Shown here: piece by piece, positions 1 through 9,397 of the stretch
Numbering within the stretch: the first letter of the stretch is position 1
How the letters are laid out: each line of letters starts with the position of its first letter
From: Spodoptera frugiperda
Lineage: Eukaryota; Arthropoda; Insecta; Lepidoptera; Noctuidae
DNA: 64,000 nt
Assembly: GCF_023101765.2 (NCBI RefSeq)
Contig: NC_064220.1
Location: forward strand, 4,588,001 to 4,652,000
Direction: 5' to 3'
The notes under the pieces: model-generated
Databases searched by the model: none
What the model was told of the DNA's origin: nothing
What the model saw: only the letters and a program-made list of their open reading frames with translations
Made by a program: the position numbers and the translations under genes

Positions 1-76
1 ATTGGTAACCACTACCTACCTCCTTTTATTCAAATTCAAACCCCAGCTTAACCCTCTAGATACCCAGGGTTAAACA
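1..76 (+). repeat. 5' LTR, 3' end only
   Basis: This is the last 76 bases of an LTR, nearly identical to 3301-3376 and ending GGTTAAACA. The rest lies upstream of the window. Confidence 0.93.
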
Positions 77-94
77 TGGTCCTTCGAGCCGGAT
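77..94 (+). other. Primer-binding site of the BEL element
   Basis: TGGTCCTTCGAGCCGG follows the LTR end directly. The position and the leading TGG are those of a tRNA primer-binding site. I infer this from position and did not match it to a particular tRNA. The leader then runs to about 662 and contains no ORF I would call a gene. Confidence 0.7.
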
Positions 95-662
95 GCTCTT
101 AGAGTTTTTGGGGTATCTGCAGCACGGACAACAGTGGTGGGTCGCCACTGAAGTGCTCCCAGTGTCGCCGACAGAGGGCGCCTGCAGTTCAAGCAAGTAC
201 TGCAGCCGGAGCTGAACATCATTGAAGAGGTATCCCAGGAGCTGAGCTGAGCATCGAAGCGGCGCTACTACTCATCAGCAGCAGCAAGCAAGCTGCAGAC
301 GACGGACGACGTCGTAAGGAAAGGAAGTGAGTGACAGTGCGCGAAAAACGTAAGTACTTTGTGAGTTTATTCAAGCCAATGTGAACTTTAAAACTTAGAA
401 GAATTCCACTTTGAAAAAAATCTCGGACTTGGTAGAATTTCAAGAAATCTTGGACTTAGAATAATTTAGGTATATTTAGATGTAGACTTAGTTAGTTTTA
501 AGCAAAATTCTGTTCAGACGGGGAACCTATTTTTAGTAGATTCCCCACAATTCCAAACACTTGTAAAAATTTCATCTCTTCTCAAACACTTAGAAAATTT
601 TGTTACCTATACTTTTTCGGAAACATTTCAACCTCTTTAGTTACAGAATTTTTCTTAAAAAA

Positions 663-2606
663 ATGTCTTTGCAATCTCATGTCAAACTTCAAGATGACAT
701 TCATGTCAGATTGTCAAGAGCTAAAATTAATTTTAAAAAATCACCCAAAGATAGGATTACTGTACAATATTTGGAAACTAGATTAGAAATGATTGAAGAT
801 TTATGGGCACAATTCACTTTAACACATACACAAATTATTAAAGATGTTGAATATGAGCAGTTAACATCTTCACCATATATTGTAAATGAGGTCTATTTTA
901 ACACAGAAGAATTATACTTAGATTTAAAATGCGAATTAAAAACCGCATTATGTAGACTACAAACAAGCAATGTTTCTCCAGCTATAGGGTCTTCAGATAA
1001 TAGTTCACCGGGTAAAAGCATGACTATTAAGTTACCCAGAATAACGATTCCAACTTTTTCCGGGAAATATACTGAATGGCCAACCTTTCGCGATTTATTC
1101 GTGTCAGCAATCCACAATAATAGCACTATTGATAATGTACAAAAATTGCATTACTTAAAAAGTTATTTGACCGGGGAAGCCGAGCAGCTCCTCCGTCATG
1201 TACCAATTTCTGAAACTAATTATGAAAGATCCTGGGCTCAGTTGGAGACTAGGTATAACAATAGGAAATATTTATCTCATTGCATTTTAGTAAGATTGCT
1301 TAGTCAGAAAAACACTGTACAAGAGTCGGCTAGTGCTTTAAAGGAATTATTGGATACAACATCTGATTGCTTAAATGCTTTAACAAATTTGGACATTGAT
1401 ATAACTTCATGGGATATTATAATCATTCACATAGTAACATCAAAACTAGATCCTGATAGCAGGAAGGATTGGGAACTAAAAGTGACTAGCAATACAGATT
1501 CAGACGAACTGCCCACATTTGAACAGCTTAAAGAATTTTTAACAGCACGTTATAGGGCACTTGAATTTTTAGGTACTAAGTCAAGTAAAAACAGTGTTTG
1601 TAAGGAAAAGGTATTCCACACAGCGGTTAATACAACCAAGGTATGTCCGGTGTGTAATAGTAGCGAACATAAAATAAGGAATTGCAAACAATTTGTTAAT
1701 AAGGATGTGGATGTACGGCGTAAGTTTGTGCAAGATCACAATTTATGTTTTAATTGTTTGGGATACAACCACTCTGCTAGGTTGTGTAAATGTACAGCAT
1801 CTTGTCGAATATGTAAGCGTAGACACCACTCTTTGCTGCACCCTAAATGTGAGCAGGAGTCGGCTAGTGTTAAGGGAAATTTATCAACGCAAGCATATTC
1901 AACTACAGTCGGAGTGGAATCTCAGAACAATGTCGTAGCTTGTTTCTCTAAAGGTGGAGTGAGTAGTCAAGTCTTGCTACCCACAGCGCAAGTGAGGGCT
2001 GTATCCAAAAACGGAGGTTTGTATAAGATCAGAGCACTGTTAGATCAAGGCTCACAAGCGTCTTTTATTACGGAGCGTACTGTGCAGAGTTTAGGTTTAC
2101 GGAAACAAGCAGTAAAGGGTTCAGCTACTGGCATAAATGGTCATAACAAATTAGTCTTTAATTCGGTTGTTGAGGTTAAAATTCAATCAAGGATAGATCC
2201 GACATTCAAACTTGCAGTCAAAGCATACGTTCTCAAATCTATAACGTCTTATTTACCGGGTAGAGAAACGTCATATTTAGATTGGGCTCAAGTCAGTGAC
2301 ATCGAACTAGCGGATCCTAGATATCACAAACCTGATAAAGTAGATATGTTGTTAGGGGCAGAAATTTATAGCCAGATTTTGCAGAACGGGTTCAAAAAAG
2401 GTCTTGATGGCAGCACAGTAGCTCAAGCTACCACGTTAGGATGGATTATATCGGGTACAGTAGCATCTGCTTCTCAGAATATATCAAATATTACGGTGAT
2501 GCATACTCACCTCAGTGAGAACGAAATCCTGAAGAAGAAACTAGGAAAAGAACCTGTGCGGGAAAAACTTAAAACTAAAAGAAAAGAGGATCTTACCTTA
2601 CCTTGA
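663..2606 (+). CDS. BEL/Pao gag and aspartic protease polyprotein (truncated)
   Basis: I start at the ATG at 663; the frame is open a little further upstream but without an ATG. The protein has 647 residues. Residues about 124-275 match the DUF1759 gag-like region (LPRITIPTFSGKYTEW). Residues about 328-393 hold CCHC-type knuckles (CPVCNSSEH, CFNCLGYNHSARLC, CRICKRRHH) for RNA packaging. Residues about 461-465 are DQGSQ, the active-site block of the DUF1758/A17 retropepsin. The frame ends just after the protease region (GWIISGT), where a BEL polyprotein would continue into reverse transcriptase. Gag and protease look intact, so the product could still form particles. The neighbouring element at 3426-8627 encodes the same order but is complete. 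Confidence 0.9.
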   Translation: MSLQSHVKLQDDIHVRLSRAKINFKKSPKDRITVQYLETRLEMIEDLWAQFTLTHTQIIKDVEYEQLTSSPYIVNEVYFNTEELYLDLKCELKTALCRLQTSNVSPAIGSSDNSSPGKSMTIKLPRITIPTFSGKYTEWPTFRDLFVSAIHNNSTIDNVQKLHYLKSYLTGEAEQLLRHVPISETNYERSWAQLETRYNNRKYLSHCILVRLLSQKNTVQESASALKELLDTTSDCLNALTNLDIDITSWDIIIIHIVTSKLDPDSRKDWELKVTSNTDSDELPTFEQLKEFLTARYRALEFLGTKSSKNSVCKEKVFHTAVNTTKVCPVCNSSEHKIRNCKQFVNKDVDVRRKFVQDHNLCFNCLGYNHSARLCKCTASCRICKRRHHSLLHPKCEQESASVKGNLSTQAYSTTVGVESQNNVVACFSKGGVSSQVLLPTAQVRAVSKNGGLYKIRALLDQGSQASFITERTVQSLGLRKQAVKGSATGINGHNKLVFNSVVEVKIQSRIDPTFKLAVKAYVLKSITSYLPGRETSYLDWAQVSDIELADPRYHKPDKVDMLLGAEIYSQILQNGFKKGLDGSTVAQATTLGWIISGTVASASQNISNITVMHTHLSENEILKKKLGKEPVREKLKTKRKEDLTLP

Positions 2607-2615
2607 TTCCGTTTA

Positions 2616-2838
2616 TATCGTCAGGTTGGGCAGTAGACAGCAGCATTCTAATCTTGTAATTAAAGAGAATAATTTACCTACCTGTCGATGGCTTCTTGGC
2701 AGAGTGGTTGAAAAGCATTCAGGGTTAGACAATCTTACATGGGTAGTTACAATTCGCAGTAATGGTTCTATGTTCAAAGGTCAACATCCAAGCTGTGTGT
2801 ATTGCCTATTACCTAGGGATATTCATAAGTTAGGATAG
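2616..2838 (+). pseudogene. Remnant of BEL pol C-terminus (DUF5641)
   Basis: Translation in another frame from the gag ORF gives LLGRVVEKHSGLDNLTWVV. This matches the C-terminal DUF5641 segment of the neighbouring BEL polyprotein (LGRVVDKHPGKDGITRV). It marks the right edge of the internal deletion. There is no start of its own. Confidence 0.8.
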
Positions 2839-3063
2839 TTTTAAGTACTGTTGTAGAATTGTAATTTTGGTTTTTTATCATTGTAAGCATTGTTACGTTT
2901 AGTTCGGGTTTTTATCATTTTAAGCATTGTTATATTAAGTTCGGGTTTTTATCATTATAAGTTAGTCATGTAAGTCACATTGTAAGGGTTTTTTATCTAT
3001 ATATTTTGGTTGTTTAACTTTAGAAGGACATAATGTTGCACATAATGTCCTTGGTGGGCGGAA
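2839..3063 (+). other. BEL 3' untranslated segment and polypurine tract
   Basis: Contains short direct repeats of TTCGGGTTTTTATCATT at about 2904-2960. It ends in GGTGGGCGGAA immediately before the LTR, a plausible polypurine tract for plus-strand priming. Confidence 0.65.
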
Positions 3064-3376
3064 TGTTTAACCGCATGGCAACTAATCTGTCAAAACCCGC
3101 GATTCAAATAAAACGCAGTTCCAAATGTCACCAAGAGATGGCACTTTTTATTTGAGAGCAATTTATGAATCGCGGTGTTAAGATTCTCAGGCCATACTAT
3201 AAGTATCCTGAGAATCTATGGTTAGGTATCAGGTATCAGGTATCATATCAAGTGTCAGTACTGTATCTTAGGTTGGTATAGTTATTCGGATTAAAAGAGT
3301 TTGGGTAACCACTACCTACCTCCTTTTATTCAAATTCAAACCCCAGCTTAACCCTCTAGATACCCAGGGTTAAACA
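3064..3376 (+). repeat. 3' LTR of the BEL element
   Basis: 313 bp. It begins TGTTTAACC and ends GGTTAAACA, a perfect 9-bp terminal inversion with the usual TG...CA ends. Its last 76 bases repeat those at the left edge of the window. Confidence 0.92.
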
Positions 3377-3425
3377 CTAATCATAATAGTCTTAAGGGTA
3401 TTTTATGTGAAATTTAGCATAAACT

Positions 3426-6400
3426 TCATTCATTTTCAATTGGCAATGCGCACAACTTGGAACAGCATCTCTTCACTACGCTGTTGCCACTTTTGATACT
3501 ATAGACTCTAGTAATGCCGTCTTTTCCGGGATGCTTATCTACCACACGACCCAGGGAAAACTTTCCTGGCGGTAATCCGTCGGTCTTTATCAAGACAACA
3601 TCACCGATTTTGAACTCTTCTGATTTCTTTAACCAAATGGGACGTTGTTGCAATCTTGTCAAGTATTCTTGTTGCCAACGTCGCCAGAAATCGCCAAGCA
3701 ACTTTTGAGTATACTGCCACCGCGATAGGCAATGCATATTTATGTTTTTGAAGTTAGGTGACGGTACCACGATAGGAGCTTCACCAATAAGGAAGTGTCC
3801 AGGTGTAAGGACTTCTATGCAGTCTGGATCTTTATCATCGATAGGACACAACGGCCTAGAATTGAGACAAGCCTCAATCTGGCACAACACCGTAGTCATT
3901 TCTTCATAGGTTAGATTGGTGGTCAGAATGCGTTTCAAATGGTGTTTTACTGATTTTACGCCGGCCTCCCACAAGCCTCCAAAGTTCGGTGAGTACGCTG
4001 GTATGTAATGCCATTGTGTTCCTTCCAGTGCTAGTGTGTTTGATATTACACCTTCGAAGACCAGATTTGCCTCTTTCCATGCAGCCATCAGTTCTTTGTT
4101 GGCCCCAACAAAGTTTCGGCCCTGATCACTCCATATATCACTACATTTTCCTCTTCTTGCAACAAATCGCTTGAATGCAGCGATAAAGGCCTCAGAGGTT
4201 AAATCGCTTACCAACTCAAGGTGCATTGCCTTGGTTGACATACATATGAATACGCAGATGTATGCCTTCTGAGTTCTGATGCCTCTTCCTTTAGACATGC
4301 TTATATTAAATGGGCCTGCAAAATCAACTCCGGTGTGTAGGAAAGCTCGAGCAGGAGTGACTCGCACTTTAGGTAGGTCACCCATTAATTGTGTTCTTGA
4401 TTTCGCTTTTAGTCTAACACATATAAGACACTTGTGTATGCAGGATTTTATAAGTGCCTTGGCTCGTACAATCCAATACCTTGAGCTTATGTAACTTAAC
4501 ATAAGTTGAACACCACCGTGCAGTGTGCGAGCATGTGCGTCGGCGATAATCAAAGGCACCAAAGTGTTCTTGTTTCCTAATATAACAGGATGTTTAACCT
4601 GCTCATCCAAATTCGCGTTACGAAGTCGACCGCCCACCCTGAGGATACCATCTTCGTCAAGGTAAGGATTTAATGTTTTAATTTTACTTTCTCCTTTTAA
4701 TGCTTTATTTGATTTTATCCTTTCTATATCATCTTTAAATTCTTGTTGTTGTACTAATTCTATGCATTTCATAAGTGATTTTTCTAATTCCTTTGTAGTA
4801 AAGTTCTTCTCCAAGTTTTCTAAGCTTCTCTTAAAATTTAAAAATCTTCGACAATATGTTATTACTTGTATCAGTTCTTGTAAATTAGTAAACTCATTAA
4901 ACTGTGACGTTAGGCTTTCTTCAATATTTACTTTTAAATTTGCTTGTATTGTATCCCTTTTTCTTTCTAAATCAGTAGATTCATATTCTTGTTTTAATGT
5001 TATTTCTGTTTCAGAGAGCCAAGCTGGACCCTTCCACCACAAATTGGACCTTTTTAGATCAACTATTAACATACCCCGTGACCCAATGTCTGCAGGATTA
5101 TTTTCAGATGAGACATGAAACCACCGGTTGTTATTTACATTTTCAGCTATCTCTACAACCCGGTTTGCTACAAATGTCTTCCATTTGTGGGGATCGCCTG
5201 ATAACCACGCAAGGACGATGGTTGAATCTGTCCATGCATAGATGTTTACGGTAGGTATTCGCATGGCTTGTTGTATTTGCTTAAGCAATCTCGACAGTAA
5301 CAGCGCTCCACATAACTCCAACCGTGGTAGTGACACAGTTCGTAGCGGTGCCACTCTAGTCTTAGCTGCTTGCAGTTTTGTTGACACTGAGCCATCCCGC
5401 ATCTTTATTCGGACGTAAGCTACTGCTGCGTATGCTCGAGTGGAAGCGTCGCTGAAGCCATGAATTTCTATATTGTCTACCTCACTCGTTAATGTGCCAA
5501 GCCATCGATCAATATGTACTTCTTTTACTCCTTCAAAGTCCTTACGGATAGTCAACCACTCGTCAGTAAGGTTTTGACTTATTTTGTCGTCCCAGCCAGT
5601 CTTTTCCAACCATAATTTTTGTATTAACATTTTAGCCAAGATCAAACTCGGAGCGATCCATCCCAGAGGATCGAACAATTTCTGCATGTCAGATAAGATT
5701 GTTCTTTTTGTAATTTTATCTGACACTGGAAGTAAGTTTATTTTATATTGAAATTGATCTGTTCCTAGATTCCAGATCAAACCTAGGGCTTGCACAGTTC
5801 CATCTAATTTTAAATCTAAGTGTACTCGTGTTGTTCTCTTATTGGCTTCTATAGATTGCATAAACTCCATAGAATTCGAAGACCATTTTGATAATATGAA
5901 GCCACCTTTTTGCAATATAGATGACACTTCTTGAGCTGTCTGTATAGCTTTCTCTGTTGTATCCTCGCCTGAGATCAGATCATCCATATAAAAATCTGAT
6001 TTGATAACTCGTACGGCTTCTGGATGGTTTTCACCTTCATCGTCAGCCACTTGATGAAGAGTTCTGACTGCTAGATAGGGTGCTGAAGCTGTACCAAAAG
6101 TAACACGAAGCATACGGTATTCTTTGATTGGATCTGATTCTTCTTCTCGCCACAGAAGGCGATGATATGTATCGGCGTCTTGTTTGTGTAGTAAAACCTG
6201 AAGATACATCTTCTGGATGTCACTGGCATAGCAGACACGATATAGTCTCGATCGCATAACAATATCTCTAAGGTCGTCTTGCAGTTGAGGACCTACAAGT
6301 AGCTCATCATTGAGAGAAACGTTATTCGACCCTTTAGCCGAAGCATCAAATACGACACGTGTCTTTGAAGTTTCTCTGTCAGCGCGGACAACTGCGTGAT

Positions 6401-8627
6401 GAGGTAAGTACACAGATTTGTTTTTATTACTTTCATTTTCAGGTATTTCTTCCATGTAGTTTGATTTTATATATTCTTGCATTGCCTTTTGATAGTTATC
6501 TTTTAGTGTAGGTTCCTTTCTGAATCTTCTTTCAAGCTGTAGTAGTCTCTTTCTTGCTATTTCTTTAGTGTTTCCATTGGGAGATAAGGGATTTTCAGTT
6601 TTAAATGGTAAGCTTACTACATATCTTCCTTCTTTTGTTCTTGTCTGATTGTTTTCATATATTGTTTCACATAGCTTTTCTTCTCTTGTTAATTTTCTTT
6701 TCTTGTCTGTGTCAATTTCCCAAAGGGATTTTAACATGTTTTCTACTTCTATTTGTTGATGAAGGACCAGAAAACTTTCTTCTCTTACACTGGTATTGAT
6801 TTCTCCAAACAGAATCCATCCCAGGTTTGTTTCTTGTGCACATGGAGAACCCGGAGGACCTTTGATTAATTGTTGCTGCACGATTTGTGCATACTCTTTA
6901 ACACCAAGGAGCAAGTCTATTGGACCCGGTTTGTGATACTCCGGATCAGCCAGGTTGAGTCCCTCTAGGTGTGGCCAATGTGTGACAGTAACAGCTTTGG
7001 AAGGGATTTTCGTGGTTAACTGTTTACTCATGACGTATGCTTCAATGTTGATCTCGAAGCTTGAATGCAATCGAGAACCAATCCTTAGTTGTACCACGTG
7101 ATTGACGTTAGTTTTTGTAGATCCCACTCCAATGATACTTCCTCTTGCTGTACGCCTGGTTAATTTAAGTAGTTGTGTCGCCTTCTCGCTAATGAATGAT
7201 GCCTGCGAACCTTGGTCTACCAGTGCACGTAGAACAACAGTGTGATTATGTTCGTTCCTTGCTAAAACTGTTGCCGTGGCCAGTAGTGCTAGACTTGTGC
7301 TTAGTTTGGTACTGTGATGCGACGCGATTGTAGTGTTGACTAGTTCCTCCTTCTCTTCTACGCCGTGTTGTACTACTTTCGGTTGTTCAGTGTCCTCAGA
7401 TTGTACCGAAGAAGTAGCGTCCTTAGATCGGTGTAGCAGAGTGTGATGACGTCGACTGCATATACGACATGAGACTCGCAATTTACATAGGTATGCGGAA
7501 TGTCCTGGTACCAAACAATTAAAGCAAAGTTTGTTTGACTTAACATATTCAGCTCTCTCAGCAGGTTGCAGTTTGCAGAACTCCTTACAGTGGCATAAGG
7601 TATGGCTTTCTTTACATAACACGCATTTTCTATCTCCCGACGATGGTGAAGTTGAGGCTGTAGCAGTAACAAAGTGTGAACGCTCTTTGATAGACTTCTC
7701 ACGGAGGCCCGATGTTGACATTACAAGTTCTAAGGTACGGTATTTTGATTGCATGAACTGTCTCAAGTCATCCCAGGTAGGTAATTTATCGTCTTCATTT
7801 GTACAAACGGTTTGTTCCCATTCTTTGTGAGTCTCTGTGTCCATTTTCTGAATCACTATAAAAATGATTATAGGATCCCAAGAGCTCGTAATTATATTTA
7901 AGTTTTGTAAGTTGTTTAAGCAATCCGTTGTAACGTCCAATAAACTCTTTATTTGATTTGCAGATTGAGTATTTATTTTTCTTTGCGAAAATAATTTCTT
8001 TAAAACTGAATTGATAATCAATCTTTTATTACCGTATCTGGTTTTGAGAACACTCCATGCTTGTTCATAATTACTTTGAGTTATTTGAATAGGTTTCAAT
8101 AACACCTCGGCCTCTCCAGTGACACTACTCTTCAAATAGTGTAACTTTTGAACATCACTAATCGCCGTGTTTTCATGAACTAATGAAATAAATAAGTCTT
8201 GAAAGGTAGGCCAATCTTCATAATTCCCACTAAATCTTGGTAGTTGTATCCTCGGCAGCCTAACGAGTTGATCATTAGTCGTATTTGTAAATGAATTATT
8301 TTTCGATGATGTGGGTAGGGACGATGCGTTTATCGTAGACAAAAGGTCTTGTAAGTCGGCTAATAACCCAAGATATAAATCTTCATAAGTATAGAAATCC
8401 TCGTTAACGAAGTAATTTAACGTTTGTTTTTGTTCTTTCGTTGTTATCTTGACTAATTGTTGATGAGATTCTCTGAATGTTGTCCAATATTCGTCTATAC
8501 ATTTTATTCTTGCCTCGACGTAACCTTTTGTCAGCCTGGTTTTAGGACATTTCTTAATGTTTACTTGCGTTTTTTGTAATAAAGCAGCTGTGTCTTCTAA
8601 AACGTTTATTAGCTCCTTAGTAGTCAT
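3426..8627 (-). CDS. BEL/Pao gag-pol polyprotein, uninterrupted
   Basis: A single ORF of 1733 residues from an ATG. Domain order: DUF1759 gag region (about 120-290); CCHC-like knuckles (335-396); retropepsin with DQGSQ at 471-475; reverse transcriptase (about 740-960) with SDI near 803 and YMDD at 880-883; RNase H with acidic residues in HGFSDAS (D1060), PRLELCG (E1104), WTDST (D1134) and NPAD (D1180); H2C2 zinc finger (about 1370-1403); integrase core with D1435 (GVDFAG), D1501 (WSDQGRN) and E1554 (GLWEAG); and a DUF5641 tail. This is the full BEL/Pao set, with no envelope-like ORF. The absence of stops over 5.2 kb points to a young copy. Oddly, I see no LTR pair. The stop lies only 49 bases from the other element's LTR, and 8628-9183 shows no matching repeat. 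A nested insertion that displaced its 3' LTR leftwards would explain the left side. Confidence 0.95.
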   Translation of the reverse strand: MTTKELINVLEDTAALLQKTQVNIKKCPKTRLTKGYVEARIKCIDEYWTTFRESHQQLVKITTKEQKQTLNYFVNEDFYTYEDLYLGLLADLQDLLSTINASSLPTSSKNNSFTNTTNDQLVRLPRIQLPRFSGNYEDWPTFQDLFISLVHENTAISDVQKLHYLKSSVTGEAEVLLKPIQITQSNYEQAWSVLKTRYGNKRLIINSVLKKLFSQRKINTQSANQIKSLLDVTTDCLNNLQNLNIITSSWDPIIIFIVIQKMDTETHKEWEQTVCTNEDDKLPTWDDLRQFMQSKYRTLELVMSTSGLREKSIKERSHFVTATASTSPSSGDRKCVLCKESHTLCHCKEFCKLQPAERAEYVKSNKLCFNCLVPGHSAYLCKLRVSCRICSRRHHTLLHRSKDATSSVQSEDTEQPKVVQHGVEEKEELVNTTIASHHSTKLSTSLALLATATVLARNEHNHTVVLRALVDQGSQASFISEKATQLLKLTRRTARGSIIGVGSTKTNVNHVVQLRIGSRLHSSFEINIEAYVMSKQLTTKIPSKAVTVTHWPHLEGLNLADPEYHKPGPIDLLLGVKEYAQIVQQQLIKGPPGSPCAQETNLGWILFGEINTSVREESFLVLHQQIEVENMLKSLWEIDTDKKRKLTREEKLCETIYENNQTRTKEGRYVVSLPFKTENPLSPNGNTKEIARKRLLQLERRFRKEPTLKDNYQKAMQEYIKSNYMEEIPENESNKNKSVYLPHHAVVRADRETSKTRVVFDASAKGSNNVSLNDELLVGPQLQDDLRDIVMRSRLYRVCYASDIQKMYLQVLLHKQDADTYHRLLWREEESDPIKEYRMLRVTFGTASAPYLAVRTLHQVADDEGENHPEAVRVIKSDFYMDDLISGEDTTEKAIQTAQEVSSILQKGGFILSKWSSNSMEFMQSIEANKRTTRVHLDLKLDGTVQALGLIWNLGTDQFQYKINLLPVSDKITKRTILSDMQKLFDPLGWIAPSLILAKMLIQKLWLEKTGWDDKISQNLTDEWLTIRKDFEGVKEVHIDRWLGTLTSEVDNIEIHGFSDASTRAYAAVAYVRIKMRDGSVSTKLQAAKTRVAPLRTVSLPRLELCGALLLSRLLKQIQQAMRIPTVNIYAWTDSTIVLAWLSGDPHKWKTFVANRVVEIAENVNNNRWFHVSSENNPADIGSRGMLIVDLKRSNLWWKGPAWLSETEITLKQEYESTDLERKRDTIQANLKVNIEESLTSQFNEFTNLQELIQVITYCRRFLNFKRSLENLEKNFTTKELEKSLMKCIELVQQQEFKDDIERIKSNKALKGESKIKTLNPYLDEDGILRVGGRLRNANLDEQVKHPVILGNKNTLVPLIIADAHARTLHGGVQLMLSYISSRYWIVRAKALIKSCIHKCLICVRLKAKSRTQLMGDLPKVRVTPARAFLHTGVDFAGPFNISMSKGRGIRTQKAYICVFICMSTKAMHLELVSDLTSEAFIAAFKRFVARRGKCSDIWSDQGRNFVGANKELMAAWKEANLVFEGVISNTLALEGTQWHYIPAYSPNFGGLWEAGVKSVKHHLKRILTTNLTYEEMTTVLCQIEACLNSRPLCPIDDKDPDCIEVLTPGHFLIGEAPIVVPSPNFKNINMHCLSRWQYTQKLLGDFWRRWQQEYLTRLQQRPIWLKKSEEFKIGDVVLIKTDGLPPGKFSLGRVVDKHPGKDGITRVYSIKSGNSVVKRCCSKLCALPIENE

Positions 8628-9183
8628 TGCACCTTTTTTTGCTTCTATTCATTCATTAATGACGGACCTTCGGAATGCGATGTCGCTATTGTTCTCGTTG
8701 GCCGGCCGATATCTTCGATAACTTGTTTTTTGTAATTAGCTCGGTTCGTAAATCTGGCTCGATTGTGACCACTATGTTTTTGATATTAAGCTTGATGGTA
8801 GTTTCGTAGGAATTGAGTCATTTAAAATGCGTGTTTGCTTTAGGAGTTTTTATTTATGACAAACGGGTGACAACTAGTGACAAATACATTTTGTTTTTTT
8901 ATTCTTTTTTTACCATAAACAATATAGATATAACAACATCTATATTTTACACAGTATCAAATATATTATCATTATGTTTTGAATGATCTTCAGAGTCCAC
9001 AAACAGATCACTGCAGTTAGTAACCGAAGTTTGTATGCCAAACATAATTAGATAAGTTGGTAACCCTGCCCTGTAGCAACTCTAGCGCCGGTTGCTGCCA
9101 AAGCAGTTAACCACTGTCAAGTAACACTTTGGTGGCTGATTTCTTTTGTCTTTAACGAGACAAGTCACTGACAGGATACATTG
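8628..9183. other. Spacer between BEL ORF and Dib1 stop codon
   Basis: No coding sequence is supported. On the minus strand this is the 3' flank of Dib1, with AATAAA-type signals (TTTATT on the plus strand) near 8850 and 8900, so it probably contains the Dib1 3' UTR. The bases next to 8627 should be the leader of the BEL element, but I could not find a primer-binding site or LTR. Confidence 0.5.
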
Positions 9184-9397
9184 TTAATATCTGTATTTTG
9201 TGGAGTAGTCTTTGGGCGAGACGACAAGACCGCGACCCTTCCGTGCGCCGCGGTACACTGTCTCTATAATGTCAATCATCTCCTGCTTGTCTTCCAGAGG
9301 CCAGTTGATCTTGTTGTTGTTACCCGTGCCCAAGTCAATCATTATGTGCTTATTACGGAAGAAAAACATCACCGTGCAAGGATCGTACAGCTCATAC
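9184..9397 (-). CDS. TXNL4A: Dib1 coding exon 3
   Basis: 214 bp after acceptor GTGCAG. It supplies the G of ATG, then YELYDPCTVMFFFRNKH and on to the stop TAA at 9184-9186. Confidence 0.97.

Larger units (their letters stand above)
1..3376 (+). mobile_element. BEL/Pao LTR retrotransposon, internally deleted
   Basis: Bases 1-76 match 3301-3376, so the window opens inside the 5' LTR and the 3' LTR is complete. Between them lie a leader, one long gag-protease ORF, and a short remnant of the pol C-terminus. Reverse transcriptase, RNase H and the integrase core are missing, which is about 3 kb compared with the neighbouring BEL element. The element therefore could not move without enzymes from a relative. 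The 5' flank lies outside the window, so no target-site duplication can be checked. Confidence 0.93.

Noticed and set aside
600..662. Upstream extension of the BEL gag ORF
   Set aside because: The extension starts at TTG. The first ATG in frame is at 663 and gives a normal BEL gag start.
3426..8627. Envelope gene in the BEL element (retrovirus-like)
   Set aside because: The ORF ends with the DUF5641 segment, and no further ORF precedes the adjoining LTR.
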